Of a stretch of DNA of 64,000 bases, positions 28,800-37,677 are shown piece after piece. Position numbers and translations under genes: made by a program. The stretch is from JAUILA01 sp964563925 (GTDB lineage Bacteria; Bacteroidota; Bacteroidia; Cytophagales; Cyclobacteriaceae). Under the pieces are notes generated by a model, which was not told the origin of the DNA, ran no database searches, and saw only the letters and a list, made by a program, of their open reading frames with translations. Each line of letters starts with the position of its first letter. The stretch's first letter is position 1. The stretch is taken from NCBI GenBank assembly GCA_964563925.1, contig CAZLZD010000005.1:1-64000 (forward strand), read 5' to 3'.

Positions 28800-29045
28800 A
28801 TGGCTATACGATTAGTACAATCTTTGCGGCATGCTGTCTTCAATCCCGGTGAATACATTGCAGAAATACTTGGACAACGACGCAGATTATTTGGGCGCTT
28901 CCTTCTTGACCTGGCTCTCTGGCTCCTGATGATACGTATTATTATTATTTGCATTGCCCGGGTGAAACAAGTTTCGTATGGCGTGGCGCTTCTTAATTTT
29001 GTATTGCCTGCCTTACCTTTTTGGATACTTTACCTTGTCCTTTAG
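28800..29045 (+). CDS. Small hypothetical membrane protein
   Basis: The gene encodes 81 residues with two probable membrane segments (~33-53 and ~60-80) and a basic N-terminus (GQRRRLFGRF). No family is recognised. It has an ATG start, is not overlapped by another credible gene, and is convergent with the LytTR regulator 15 bases away. Small size and lack of homology leave doubt that it is real. Confidence 0.45.
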   Translation: MAIRLVQSLRHAVFNPGEYIAEILGQRRRLFGRFLLDLALWLLMIRIIIICIARVKQVSYGVALLNFVLPALPFWILYLVL

Positions 29046-29060
29046 GAGGAGGGATTTATC

Positions 29061-29795
29061 CTACATAAACAACCTCTTCACCTCGTCTTTCTTCATCCTG
29101 GCCACAGGCACCTGGCTCTCATCCGACATCAGGAAATAGCCGCCTTCGGTTTTCACATATTTTCGTATGTGCCCTGAATTGATCAGGTGAGATTGGTGCG
29201 AACGATAAAAGCGGTCATCCTGCAGCAATCGCTCAAAGTGGCCGAGATTGCCGGAGAGCAGTACCGGCGGATCATTCTCCAGGTAAATACGGGTATAATT
29301 GGCTTCACCCTGGAGGCGAATGATTTCCTCAATACGGACAAATATCACCTCGTCCTGTGTGGATAATGCAATGCGACGGTCCTCCTTGTTCTTCAGGTTA
29401 TGAGCCAGCAGGTCCAGGCGTTTTTTTTCCGGTTTGTTTTCATCGAGTTTTTCCACGGCCTTCACCAGTTCATCCGGATCCACCGGTTTCAAAAGGTAGT
29501 CCAGGGCGCTGTATTTGATTGCCCGCAAGGCATAGGCATCGTACGCCGTTACGAAAATGATCCGAAAGTCAACACTGCCGGCCTGGTTCAGGAAATCGAA
29601 CCCACTCCCGCCCGGCATTTCTATGTCAAGAAATACAACGTCCGGTACGGCTGACTCCAGCAAGGCGAGGGCTGCGGTGGCTGAGGAAGCCATTCGTACC
29701 TCTGTGATGGCCGGACAATGCTTTTCCAGCAGTCCGGCCAGGTATTCACGGTTCCCCTTTTCGTCGTCGACAATCAGTGCACTGTAGTTGCTCAT
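29061..29795 (-). CDS. LytTR-family response regulator
   Basis: This 244-residue regulator has a receiver domain (1-120), with acidic residues DD10-11, the phospho-acceptor Asp57 in VVFLDIEMPG, and Lys in LLKPVD. A LytTR DNA-binding domain occupies ~140-244 (EEIIRLQGEANYTRIYL, then SHLINSGHIRKYVKTEGGYFLM). The start overlaps the kinase stop by 4 bases, so the two are co-translated. LytTR regulators bind paired direct repeats upstream of targets. The target here is unknown. Confidence 0.93.
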   Translation of the reverse strand: MSNYSALIVDDEKGNREYLAGLLEKHCPAITEVRMASSATAALALLESAVPDVVFLDIEMPGGSGFDFLNQAGSVDFRIIFVTAYDAYALRAIKYSALDYLLKPVDPDELVKAVEKLDENKPEKKRLDLLAHNLKNKEDRRIALSTQDEVIFVRIEEIIRLQGEANYTRIYLENDPPVLLSGNLGHFERLLQDDRFYRSHQSHLINSGHIRKYVKTEGGYFLMSDESQVPVARMKKDEVKRLFM

Positions 29796-31330
29796 TCCTC
29801 CGGTAAAGTTATTGTGACCCGAACCCCTGAAGTGTCTGTCCGGTCCTTAATTTCCACACTTGCTTCCCCCGAATATAAGTTATTCAGATTACGTATACGC
29901 TCCCGTCCCAGGTGTATTCCCGAGGAGGATGCATTCGGTTCCGTCAGTCCTGGTCCGTTATCCAGGATTTCGATGACCAGTTTTCCTGAGGCCCTTGAAA
30001 CATGGACGCTGATTTTCCCCTTCTCCTCCATGGAGGCCACTCCGTGTTTTATTGCGTTTTCGACGTAGGGCTGCAGGAGCATCACCGGGACCAGCGTACT
30101 CTCCGATACATCATCGTCAACGACCACGTCAGATGAGAAGGCGTAACGCAGCTGTTCCAGCTCGATATAAAGCCGGGTCAGTTCCATTTCCTGGCCGAGT
30201 TCATGAAACTGCTTTTCTGAGGAAGACAGTACCTGCCGAAGGAGTTTGGATAGCTTCCGGATATAGGAATTGGCTGCGTCATTCTTGTCCTGGCTGACCA
30301 GGTTCTGGATGGAATTCAGGGCATTGAACAGGAAATGCGGGTTGAGTTGCGCCCTGATGGCTTTTAACTCGGCCTCAGTTAGCTGTTTTGACCATTCCAG
30401 GTCACGCGTCCTGCGCTGCTGACGGTTTCGGTACACTGCAAAAAAGGTTCCCCCGATAAGTACAGCCGCAAGGAGGGTGAACGCCGCTATTGCCGGAGTT
30501 TCCTGCCACCAGGGCTTCAGGATGGTAAACGGATACTGGAGGGTGACATTCTCCGGTGCCCCTTCATAGGGCCAGACGATGAATTCATAGTCCCCGGGCT
30601 GAAGATCTTCATACAGAAAAAGGTCGAACGGGTCTTCCGGATCATAGGATTGCGGCTTGTCGTGGAGGCCGGTGAGCTGAACCCGCGCATCAACGGTAAG
30701 CTGGTCTATGACGAAATACAATCCGTTATCCGAATAGGGAAAGGACGGGTTGACCGGTAAGCCCCGTGCGTTAAGCTCACCGATATACTCTTTCTCCTTC
30801 CAGTTATACATGGAGGTGTCCGGGTAAGACTCAAAAATGTACTGGAACTGAATGGCCACATAATTTTTAAAAAACTCTGCAGGATAGAGGTCGGACAGCT
30901 GAACCGGCGCATAGCCTACTGTCCATGCTATTCTGAGGGTGTCCAGGTTAATCTCATCCACGAGGGTGTAGCTGTGCTGGGAGCCGGGTGATGAACTCAT
31001 GCTTATCCCATTCCACTTGACGGACGGACGGTTGATATAGGTGGGTGGTTCATTATCGATAATCAGTGCCATGTCCGTTTCTTCAACCATCGCCGGTTCA
31101 AGGCCTATCCCGCTACCCTCAGGAATGACAAGATTAATCGGTTCGCCGGTTTCCGGGTTAAAGCCATCCGACAGGCTGTCCAGGGGTAATAACCTGTCCC
31201 CCATCTGGACCTTGACACCGTATCGGAGCAGACCTTTCTGGACGTAGTGGACCTGTCCGAATACGGTTCCTGAAATAAACGTAAGAGCAAAAATGAGTGT
31301 TGTTATCAGAATTATCAGCAGTTGTTTCAT
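29792..31330 (-). CDS. LytS-like sensor histidine kinase
   Basis: I choose ATG 31330 over a TTG 11 codons upstream, because it starts directly with a signal/anchor (MKQLLIILITTLIFALTFISG). The ~510-residue protein has an extracytoplasmic sensor region (~30-265), one membrane segment (~270-292), a short basic linker, and the LytS-type phospho-acceptor domain with QLNPHFLFNALNSIQNLV (~325-342). An ATPase domain closes it (VMLLQPYVENAIKHG; DNGPGL). This matches the His_kinase family that pairs with LytTR regulators such as the next gene. The sensor region is family-specific and gives no ligand clue. Confidence 0.9.
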   Translation of the reverse strand: MKQLLIILITTLIFALTFISGTVFGQVHYVQKGLLRYGVKVQMGDRLLPLDSLSDGFNPETGEPINLVIPEGSGIGLEPAMVEETDMALIIDNEPPTYINRPSVKWNGISMSSSPGSQHSYTLVDEINLDTLRIAWTVGYAPVQLSDLYPAEFFKNYVAIQFQYIFESYPDTSMYNWKEKEYIGELNARGLPVNPSFPYSDNGLYFVIDQLTVDARVQLTGLHDKPQSYDPEDPFDLFLYEDLQPGDYEFIVWPYEGAPENVTLQYPFTILKPWWQETPAIAAFTLLAAVLIGGTFFAVYRNRQQRRTRDLEWSKQLTEAELKAIRAQLNPHFLFNALNSIQNLVSQDKNDAANSYIRKLSKLLRQVLSSSEKQFHELGQEMELTRLYIELEQLRYAFSSDVVVDDDVSESTLVPVMLLQPYVENAIKHGVASMEEKGKISVHVSRASGKLVIEILDNGPGLTEPNASSSGIHLGRERIRNLNNLYSGEASVEIKDRTDTSGVRVTITLPEE

Positions 31331-31382
31331 CTTACTTTGGGTTGTATTGATCGTGGTGATCAAGGGGTGAATTTATCGTTTT

Positions 31383-32072
31383 TTATTGTAAAAGGCTTTT
31401 CTGGTACAAGCTCTGTCCGTAGGGTGACTGGCGAATATCCGGTGCCAGTATCCGGTATAATTCCAGGAAATCGCCTGGCCGCAGATCCTTCTGCAAGAGA
31501 CAAAAGTTGGGCAGCAATGCGCCCACGGTTTGATTTGAATACCGGATGACATATTCTTTCAACAGGTTAATGCGCTGCACCAAATACGTTTGGTGTATGT
31601 CTCGGGTCAGTTCACGGGCCCTGACCGAATCCCCGGCCAGCAGGAGCATATCACGCATCAGTCCGAAACTTTCTTCGTGCAGGCCCAGCAATTTATCTTC
31701 AGCCAGGTATTCCTTTAAAATCCGGTCGCTATCCGATCCGTTAACCTTGATGTGGTTATAGTCCGGAGAGCTTCCCGAGATCCTAATGCAGCTGTTTTCC
31801 AGCATGAATTCCGTGAGTTTCCTGGTTTTGCCTTTCCCGGTGATCAAAAGGATCTGTACGAAGTAAGGGTCACGGACCTGACCGGAAAAGCGGAAACAGT
31901 CATTAAAGGCACTGACCGTATCAAGTCGCGGCAGATCATCTCCGTCGAGGTGAAGAATAAGCAGATCCGTGGTGCCGAGGCCGGATACATTCCCGCTTAC
32001 TTCATATCCTGTGCGGGCATGGGCGGATGAACAGAGAATGATCAGGCAGATAAGAGTGAATGGAGATCGCAT
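31383..32072 (-). CDS. Secreted DUF4369-domain protein lacking a thioredoxin domain
   Basis: I set the start at ATG 32072 (229 residues), because it opens with a signal peptide (MRSPFTLICLIILCSSAHA); the long open frame upstream has no protein character. Residues ~23-130 match the DUF4369 domain (YEVSGNVSGLGTTDLLILHLDGDD). In the usual family members DUF4369 is followed by a TlpA-like thioredoxin domain. Here the chain stops after a helical linker (to ~229), so no CxxC is present. It lies 52 bases upstream of the LytS/LytTR genes on the same strand and may be co-transcribed, possibly supplying the sensor input. Confidence 0.7.
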   Translation of the reverse strand: MRSPFTLICLIILCSSAHARTGYEVSGNVSGLGTTDLLILHLDGDDLPRLDTVSAFNDCFRFSGQVRDPYFVQILLITGKGKTRKLTEFMLENSCIRISGSSPDYNHIKVNGSDSDRILKEYLAEDKLLGLHEESFGLMRDMLLLAGDSVRARELTRDIHQTYLVQRINLLKEYVIRYSNQTVGALLPNFCLLQKDLRPGDFLELYRILAPDIRQSPYGQSLYQKSLLQ

Positions 32073-32132
32073 AGTAGTTGATTTTGTTTGATTCAAATCT
32101 GGGCAAATCCTGCCCGGAATTTTCGGAGAATG

Positions 32133-32140
32133 TATATTTG
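32133..32140 (+). promoter_or_regulatory. Possible -7 element for the EcsC-family gene
   Basis: TATATTTG fits TAnnTTTG and lies 89 bases before the ATG at 32229. No convincing -33 box lies upstream. Confidence 0.3.
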
Positions 32141-32228
32141 GGGGACGGTTCTGTATATTCGGTTGGTATATGTGGTTTTTCTCCGCCGCTACAGGACAGA
32201 TGTAACATTTAATCCAAAAGGACCCGAT

Positions 32229-32972
32229 ATGGTTGAAGTCAATCCGGATGCTGTGTATTTCAAAAAATCCCTTGTGGAACACCGGCGTTGGTGCAAGGCC
32301 ATGCAGGAGAAACCTTCCCTGATCAATGCCACCACACGGCGGCTGCAAAAGCGGGTGAATGAAATCATCCCGGAGAAGGTTCACCAGGTGGTCACTAAAA
32401 CCATCAAGGAGCTGACGCGTGCGGTGATCAGCGGAGCCGGGCTGACCACCGGTGAGCGCAAGCCGTTAACCGGACTGGAAGAAACCGAGAACCATGTCCG
32501 GGAGCGCGTCAGTTTCTATGCCTCTTCAGCAGCGGCGGAAGGTGCCATCACCGGGTTTGGCGGCTTCTTCTCCGGCATGGCGGATTTCCCGTTATGGCTG
32601 ACCCTTAAAATGAAATTGCTGTTTGAGGTTTCCCGTGCCTATGGACTGGACGTGCAGGATTACCGTGAGCGGCTTTACATTCTCCATATCTTCCAGCTCA
32701 CATTCTCCAGCCAGGAGAAAAGAAAAATAATAGTTGAATTGATGGCTGACTGGGAATCGAGGAAGGATGAATTGCCGGCGGACTGGCATGCCTTTGACTG
32801 GAAAACGTTTCAGCTGGATTACCGGGACCATATCGACCTGGCCAAGCTGGTGCAGCTCATCCCTGGTATTGGTGCCGTTGCCGGAGCCTGGGTGAATCAT
32901 AAGTATACCAAAAAGCTGGGGGAGAATGCCATACAGGCCCTGCGCCTGAGGCTTCCAGAATTCCGTGAATGA
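32229..32972 (+). CDS. EcsC-family protein
   Basis: The gene encodes 247 residues from ATG 32229 (MVEVNPDAVYFKKS). The middle has the EcsC signature: a Gly/Ala-rich hydrophobic stretch (SSAAAEGAITGFGGFFSGMADFP, described in part) followed by a helical region with FQLTFSSQEKRK, and a C-terminal LVQLIPGIGAVAGAWVNHKY. EcsC proteins are membrane-associated and of unclear function; in Bacillus one accompanies an ABC transporter, but none is near here. Upstream in-frame codons exist but have no start with better support. The following response regulator begins ~150 bases downstream. Confidence 0.75.
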   Translation: MVEVNPDAVYFKKSLVEHRRWCKAMQEKPSLINATTRRLQKRVNEIIPEKVHQVVTKTIKELTRAVISGAGLTTGERKPLTGLEETENHVRERVSFYASSAAAEGAITGFGGFFSGMADFPLWLTLKMKLLFEVSRAYGLDVQDYRERLYILHIFQLTFSSQEKRKIIVELMADWESRKDELPADWHAFDWKTFQLDYRDHIDLAKLVQLIPGIGAVAGAWVNHKYTKKLGENAIQALRLRLPEFRE

Positions 32973-33123
32973 TCAGGATGGTGAGGAACCCCGACAGGAC
33001 GATCTCTGCCCGGAAAGCTCAACCTCGGCTCCTAAAGTTTGTAAACTTCCTTCAAATACATATCTTAAGGATCAATTCCATAATTCCTGTTTTAAATATA
33101 GTTGCTGCTTGACCTCCCCTCCT

Positions 33124-33849
33124 GTGCGTATTCTTATTGTGGAAGATGAAATGATCATCTCCGAAGACCTGACAGAAATCCTGGAGAACCTGGGATATCA
33201 GGTGGCGGGGACGGCCATAAGTGCCCGCGAAGCCCTGCAGTTGCTGGATGAAGAGAACCCCGACCTGGTGCTGGTGGACATCCGGTTGAAGGGAGGCCGG
33301 GACGGGATAGAACTTGCCCGCGATATCCGCGAGCATTTCAGGCTGCCGTTTATCTTCCTGACTTCCCATGCAGATCCGGCTACCCTCCGGCGCGCCCGTG
33401 AGGTAAATCCGTACGGATACCTGCTTAAACCTTTTGAAGAGCCTGCTATTCACGCGGCGGTTGAGATGGCCCTTGCCAATTTTGCGAAGGAAAATAACGG
33501 GGTCGAACAGGAAAACGATAATATGGAGATGGTACTGAAAGACAGTCTCTTTGTCAGGTCCAATGGTCTATTAGTAAAAATCCATTTTACCGAGATCCTT
33601 TACCTTGAGGCTGATGGTAACTACACCAATGTGTACACTGGTCAAAAGCGCTTTGCGCTACGGTCCATTCTCAAAGTACTGGAGGAGAAACTTCCTCCGC
33701 ATCGTTTTGCCAGGATTCATAAGTCCTTTCTTGTCAACCTCGCCCAGATCACCGCAATAGACAGCCAGTCGGTGCACATAGGCGATAAGGAAATACCCAT
33801 AAGCCGTTCCCAGCACAGCTGGCTGCTCAATCAGATCCACACGCTCTGA
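33124..33849 (+). CDS. LytTR-family response regulator
   Basis: The gene encodes ~241 residues if GTG 33124 is used; TTG 33109 is nearly as good, and neither has a clear ribosome site. A receiver domain comes first (RILIVEDEMIISEDL; Asp in LVLVDIRLKGGRDG; Lys in LLKPFEE), of the sub-type often found with HisKA_2 kinases. A LytTR domain occupies the C-terminal ~100 residues (EILYLEADGNYTNVYT; HKSFLVNLAQITAID). No kinase is immediately adjacent. The nearest candidate partner is the TPR kinase at 34539, one gene downstream. Confidence 0.88.
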   Translation: MRILIVEDEMIISEDLTEILENLGYQVAGTAISAREALQLLDEENPDLVLVDIRLKGGRDGIELARDIREHFRLPFIFLTSHADPATLRRAREVNPYGYLLKPFEEPAIHAAVEMALANFAKENNGVEQENDNMEMVLKDSLFVRSNGLLVKIHFTEILYLEADGNYTNVYTGQKRFALRSILKVLEEKLPPHRFARIHKSFLVNLAQITAIDSQSVHIGDKEIPISRSQHSWLLNQIHTL

Positions 33850-33971
33850 CCGTTTTCTGCTGATTGACATTTTCTGCACGTTCATCCACAGAATGCCCCC
33901 GTTCTTCCCGGTCCCGGTCTGACCAATGACCTGTATGACTATATTCTGTCATGAACTTAACCCAAGGCTTT

Positions 33972-34403
33972 ATGAAAACACTTTCCACAATTACCGTATT
34001 AGTACTGTTAGTAATCGCATCACAGACATATGCCCAGTCAGGACTCGCCTACAACCACGCATCGGATAAACCACTTCCGGCAGAAACAACGGTCAGCCCC
34101 GCTTTTTCGGCTCCGGCTTTTGACGGCGGACAGGTGGCAATGGCTGTTTACACCGAAAATAATCTTGTTTATCCGGAAAAGGCCCGGAAAAAGCGCCTGG
34201 AAGGTACCGTGATCGTAACCTTTTATGTCAATGAAGACGGTAGTCTTTCCAATGTCCATGTTAGCCGGTCGGTGTGCAAGGAGCTGGACAAGTCGGCGGT
34301 TACTTTTGTCAAAAAGATGCCAAATTGGATTCCGGCCATGCAGAATTATGAACCGCAGCGCGTTAAATACAGCATTCCGGTTACGTATCAACTCACTTTC
34401 TGA
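33972..34403 (+). CDS. Secreted stand-alone TonB C-terminal domain protein
   Basis: The gene encodes 143 residues from ATG 33972, with a signal peptide (MKTLSTITVLVLLVIASQTYA). The rest is a short linker and a TonB C-terminal domain (~55-143; VYPEKARKKRLEGTVIVTFYV, then NVHVSRSVCKELDKSAV and a final strand VTYQLTF). It has no transmembrane anchor after cleavage and no proline-rich periplasm-spanning region, so it cannot act as a normal energy-coupling TonB. It lies between a response regulator and a kinase gene, and is followed by a strong terminator. Confidence 0.8.
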   Translation: MKTLSTITVLVLLVIASQTYAQSGLAYNHASDKPLPAETTVSPAFSAPAFDGGQVAMAVYTENNLVYPEKARKKRLEGTVIVTFYVNEDGSLSNVHVSRSVCKELDKSAVTFVKKMPNWIPAMQNYEPQRVKYSIPVTYQLTF

Positions 34404-34436
34404 TTCCGTTTAAATCAGTAGTTTAAGTTAGGTTCC

Positions 34437-34475
34437 AGAGGCCGGGCAGTACTGACCGGCCTCTTGCCTTGTTTA
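34437..34475 (+). terminator. Intrinsic terminator after the TonB-C gene
   Basis: A perfect 9-bp stem AGAGGCCGG/CCGGCCTCT with a 10-base loop is followed by a T-rich stretch (TGCCTTGTTT). It separates the regulator/TonB-C transcript from the kinase gene. Confidence 0.75.
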
Positions 34476-34538
34476 GAAAAAGTTGATTTGTATTTGAGGT
34501 AATTATTGACTAAATCGATTGAATACGCTCTTCTTTCT

Positions 34539-36749
34539 ATGCTCAAATCCTCCATTTATTGTTTATTACTCTTTTTCATCCCTTTTATTTCAGAAGCACA
34601 GCAAGACGACTGGGTGGCAGATTCCCTCGACCTGTTTGCCTCGGAAATGATGGAGGCGGTGGAGAATGATGATCCCGAAAGGCTGATTGCCTTGCAAGGT
34701 TATGTCTACACCCAGGGCATTAAATCGTTAAAAACGCCGGTTTATGACCTGTTCTACAGTCTGACCCGGAATCCCGCGGTTCAGAAACACGAGGGCGCAC
34801 TGGCGCAGCTTCATCATAACCTGGGCAATCTGGAGTTTTACCGTGGAAGAATGGACGCAGCCAAGAAAAATTTCCTGGAGGCACTTACCGCCTACAAGGC
34901 AGCCGGGGCATATGCGGATGCTGCCGGCATGGCGATGAACCTGGGGATCATCCAGGAGCGTGCCGGGGAATATGATTCTGCGATTCTCAGCTACCAAACG
35001 GCCATGCCCATTTTCCTGGAGGCCGGTGATTCTGCAGCCATAGCAGTTTGTCTTGAGAATATCGGGATTTCCTATCGGTACACCGGGAAACTGCGAACCT
35101 CGCTGGACTATTTCAACCGGTCCGACTCGTTGCTTTCCCTTATCACACCCGCCGGCCATATACGCTGGAGCTATCTCAATTATAATTATGGCCAGGTGTA
35201 TGCTGCCCTGGGCGAATTTGATACGGCCCTCGATTATGTGCTCAAGGGACTGCGAATCAGTGAAACTGCCAGGGATGAGCGCCAGACCATGATCGGGTAC
35301 ATTGAACTTCAGCGAATATACCAAATGACCGGTGACGATGACAACTGGTTGAAATACACGGAGAAGGCCCTGGTTTTCGCCGGTGAAACTTCAAATGAAA
35401 TGCGTGTGGCCGAACTGCAGCTCAGCCTTGCGTCCTGGTATGCCGACCGGGTGATGCTGGATACGGCGTCTGCACTCGCAGAAGCCTCCCTTGCCTATTA
35501 CCGGGAGAATGACGTGACCGAGGGCTATGGCCAGGCTAACCTGATGAAAGGAAGGATTTATTTTGACCAAGGTGACTACAGGCAAGCCATTCAGGCCTAC
35601 CAGACCGCATTAAACAGTTTTTCACCTTCCAGTGTCCAGATTTCACGGGCCTACCAGCAAATGGGCGCTTCCTACATGAAATTGAAGGATTATGACACGG
35701 CCGGTGAATACCTGGATAAGGCGCTTTCCCTGAGGCTGGAATCGGGTGAGCTGCAACTGATCAGCAACTCTTACGAAACACTTTCCGAAAACAGTTACCT
35801 GGCCGGCAATTACAAGGAAGCGTACGAATACCTTGGACAGTTCAAACAGTACCAGGACAGTCTGTTCAACGAACGAAAAGCCACGCAGCTTGCCCGGATT
35901 GAAACGGAGTACGAAACCGAGAAAAAAGACCAGGCAATCGCCAATCTGGAAAAAGACCGCGAGATTCAGACCCTGCTTGCTGATAAAAGGCAAAACGAGA
36001 CCTACCTCGCCCTGGGCGGTATATCGGTGTTTCTTCTTCTCGCGGGATTCTATTACTACCGGTCCCGATCAAGGCAAAAGGCCAATAAACTGCTGCAGGA
36101 AAAAAATGATAAGATCGGACGTCAGAACGAGGAAAAGGAAATACTGCTCAAGGAAATTCACCACCGGGTAAAGAATAACCTTCAGATCATTTCCAGCCTG
36201 TTGAGCATGCAGTCGCGTGCACTTTTGGATGAACAGGCTATCGATGCCATGAAGGAAAGCCAGGGACGGGTGAAGACGATGGCGCTGATCCATGAAAAGC
36301 TGTACCAGTACGACAACCTGTCCAGAATCAATATGAAGGAATACATGAAGCAGCTTAGTGACTTTCTCGCTCAAACCTATCGCACAAATAAGGATATCAA
36401 GGTGGAGATTAATGCAGAGCAGCTTGACCTGGATATCGATACCGCAGTCCCCCTTGGACTGATCACCAACGAGCTGCTGTCAAATGCCTGGAAATATGCG
36501 TTCCAGGATATGGAACAGGGTATGATCCGGGTTGAATTGAAACGGAATGGCCCTGAACAATATATCCTTACCGTAAGTGATACCGGTAAAGGACTGGACC
36601 ACGAACAGGCCACAGCCAAGACCAAGTCGCTTGGATTAAAACTCGTCCGCTCCCTGACCAGGCAGATTCATGGTCAGTTGCATGTCGTTACCGATGGTCC
36701 GGGAGCCACGTTTATGATTGAATTCAGAGAAGTTCCTGTCGCGGCCTGA
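34539..36749 (+). CDS. TPR-containing sensor histidine kinase (HisKA_2 type)
   Basis: I choose ATG 34539 because it opens with a signal peptide (MLKSSIYCLLLFFIPFISEAQ). The 736-residue protein has an extracytoplasmic array of about eight tetratricopeptide repeats (~45-450), a coiled region, one membrane segment (~488-508), and a HisKA_2 phospho-acceptor site EIHHRVKNNLQIISSLLSMQ (~537-556). An ATPase domain follows (~620-736; LGLITNELLSNAWKYAF; SDTGKGL). TPR-kinases of this form are abundant in Bacteroidota and sense unknown signals. The LytTR regulator at 33124 is the best partner candidate. Confidence 0.9.
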   Translation: MLKSSIYCLLLFFIPFISEAQQDDWVADSLDLFASEMMEAVENDDPERLIALQGYVYTQGIKSLKTPVYDLFYSLTRNPAVQKHEGALAQLHHNLGNLEFYRGRMDAAKKNFLEALTAYKAAGAYADAAGMAMNLGIIQERAGEYDSAILSYQTAMPIFLEAGDSAAIAVCLENIGISYRYTGKLRTSLDYFNRSDSLLSLITPAGHIRWSYLNYNYGQVYAALGEFDTALDYVLKGLRISETARDERQTMIGYIELQRIYQMTGDDDNWLKYTEKALVFAGETSNEMRVAELQLSLASWYADRVMLDTASALAEASLAYYRENDVTEGYGQANLMKGRIYFDQGDYRQAIQAYQTALNSFSPSSVQISRAYQQMGASYMKLKDYDTAGEYLDKALSLRLESGELQLISNSYETLSENSYLAGNYKEAYEYLGQFKQYQDSLFNERKATQLARIETEYETEKKDQAIANLEKDREIQTLLADKRQNETYLALGGISVFLLLAGFYYYRSRSRQKANKLLQEKNDKIGRQNEEKEILLKEIHHRVKNNLQIISSLLSMQSRALLDEQAIDAMKESQGRVKTMALIHEKLYQYDNLSRINMKEYMKQLSDFLAQTYRTNKDIKVEINAEQLDLDIDTAVPLGLITNELLSNAWKYAFQDMEQGMIRVELKRNGPEQYILTVSDTGKGLDHEQATAKTKSLGLKLVRSLTRQIHGQLHVVTDGPGATFMIEFREVPVAA

Positions 36750-36814
36750 TAATCGTGTAAAATGGAGTGATTTGTCCGCCGAATTTCGTATTTTACTAGT
36801 AAATCCCGGATGTT

Positions 36815-37228
36815 ATGAAAAATTTGACTACGCTCTGCTTCCTGTTGGGACTGGTTTTAATCGCTGCTTCCTGTGCCGCACCTGGCCGGACCGCGTCCAG
36901 GCAGACGGATTCAAACGAAGTGAACCCTACGAAAGAAAACATATCCTATCTTAATCTGGGAGAATACCTGAAGAGAGTGCCGGGTGTAAATGTCCGGAAC
37001 GTCGGGAATACCTATTCCATTAATATCCGGAGCAGCTTCAGGTTGTCAGGATCCACAGAGCCCCTGTTTGTCGTAAACAGTATACCACTGGCAAGCTATG
37101 ACCAGGCGGCGGCACTGGTAAATCCTATGGAAATCGAACGCGTTCAGGTTTTAAAGGACGTGGCGTCTTCAAATGTCTACGGACTTCGGGGAGGCAATGG
37201 TGTGATTGTGATCCACCTGAAACAATAA
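36815..37228 (+). CDS. Plug-domain-only lipoprotein, copy 1
   Basis: This 137-residue lipoprotein has its lipobox Cys at residue 20 (IAASC). Residues ~45-137 match a TonB-receptor plug domain of SusC type: LGEYLKRVPGVNV, then PLFVVNSIPL, then the signature RVQVLKDVASSNVYGLRGGN and GVIVI. No barrel follows; the gene ends where a barrel would start. Its tandem paralogue begins 54 bases downstream. Free plug domains occur in Bacteroidota without an assigned role. Cleavage would leave an anchored soluble plug that could bind TonB, a barrel or a sensor. Confidence 0.82.
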   Translation: MKNLTTLCFLLGLVLIAASCAAPGRTASRQTDSNEVNPTKENISYLNLGEYLKRVPGVNVRNVGNTYSINIRSSFRLSGSTEPLFVVNSIPLASYDQAAALVNPMEIERVQVLKDVASSNVYGLRGGNGVIVIHLKQ

Positions 37229-37282
37229 CCCAACCTTCAGGCTTCAGTTACGTTACAAATTACGTATAAAACCTCTGTTTAA

Positions 37283-37666
37283 ATGCGTCAGCTTATATTT
37301 GCCTTCTTTTGCTTATTCCTGGCTGCAACAGCATGTCAGTCGACCCGTACCCGTACTGTATCCAATTCTTCTTCCCTGGAAACCCAATACACGGTACTGG
37401 GAGAATACCTCAGGGGTGTGCCTGGTGTGCAGGTGTCCCAGCAAGGCGGAACCTACCTGATCAGGATTCGCGGTACGGTGGGTACCGGCGACCTTGAACC
37501 ATTGTTTGTGGTGGATAAAATGCAGGTAGGTGGATACGAACAGGCCGCAGCCCTGGTGGATCCCAACGATATTGATGATGTGGATGTCCTTAAAGATGTC
37601 AGTTCCACCCAGCAGTATGGATTGCGTGGCGCCAACGGTGTGATTGTAATCCGGACGAAGAAATAA
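37283..37666 (+). CDS. Plug-domain-only lipoprotein, copy 2
   Basis: The 127-residue lipoprotein (Cys18 in AATAC) is a close relative of the gene upstream: LGEYLRGVPGVQV, PLFVVDKMQVG, VDVLKDVSSTQQYGLRGAN and GVIVIRTKK align without large gaps. It consists of a signal, a short Ser/Thr-rich linker and a plug domain only. The tandem arrangement and shared order point to a local duplication. Confidence 0.82.
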   Translation: MRQLIFAFFCLFLAATACQSTRTRTVSNSSSLETQYTVLGEYLRGVPGVQVSQQGGTYLIRIRGTVGTGDLEPLFVVDKMQVGGYEQAAALVDPNDIDDVDVLKDVSSTQQYGLRGANGVIVIRTKK

Positions 37667-37677
37667 AAGTCATACAT

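Noticed and set aside
32073..32384. N-terminal extension of ~104 codons for the DUF4369 gene
   Set aside because: The added residues are compositionally odd and overlap the opposite-strand EcsC gene; the internal ATG at 32072 gives a perfect signal peptide.
33972..34403. Ordinary TonB energy transducer
   Set aside because: There is no uncleaved membrane anchor and no Pro-rich spacer; the N-terminus is a cleavable signal.
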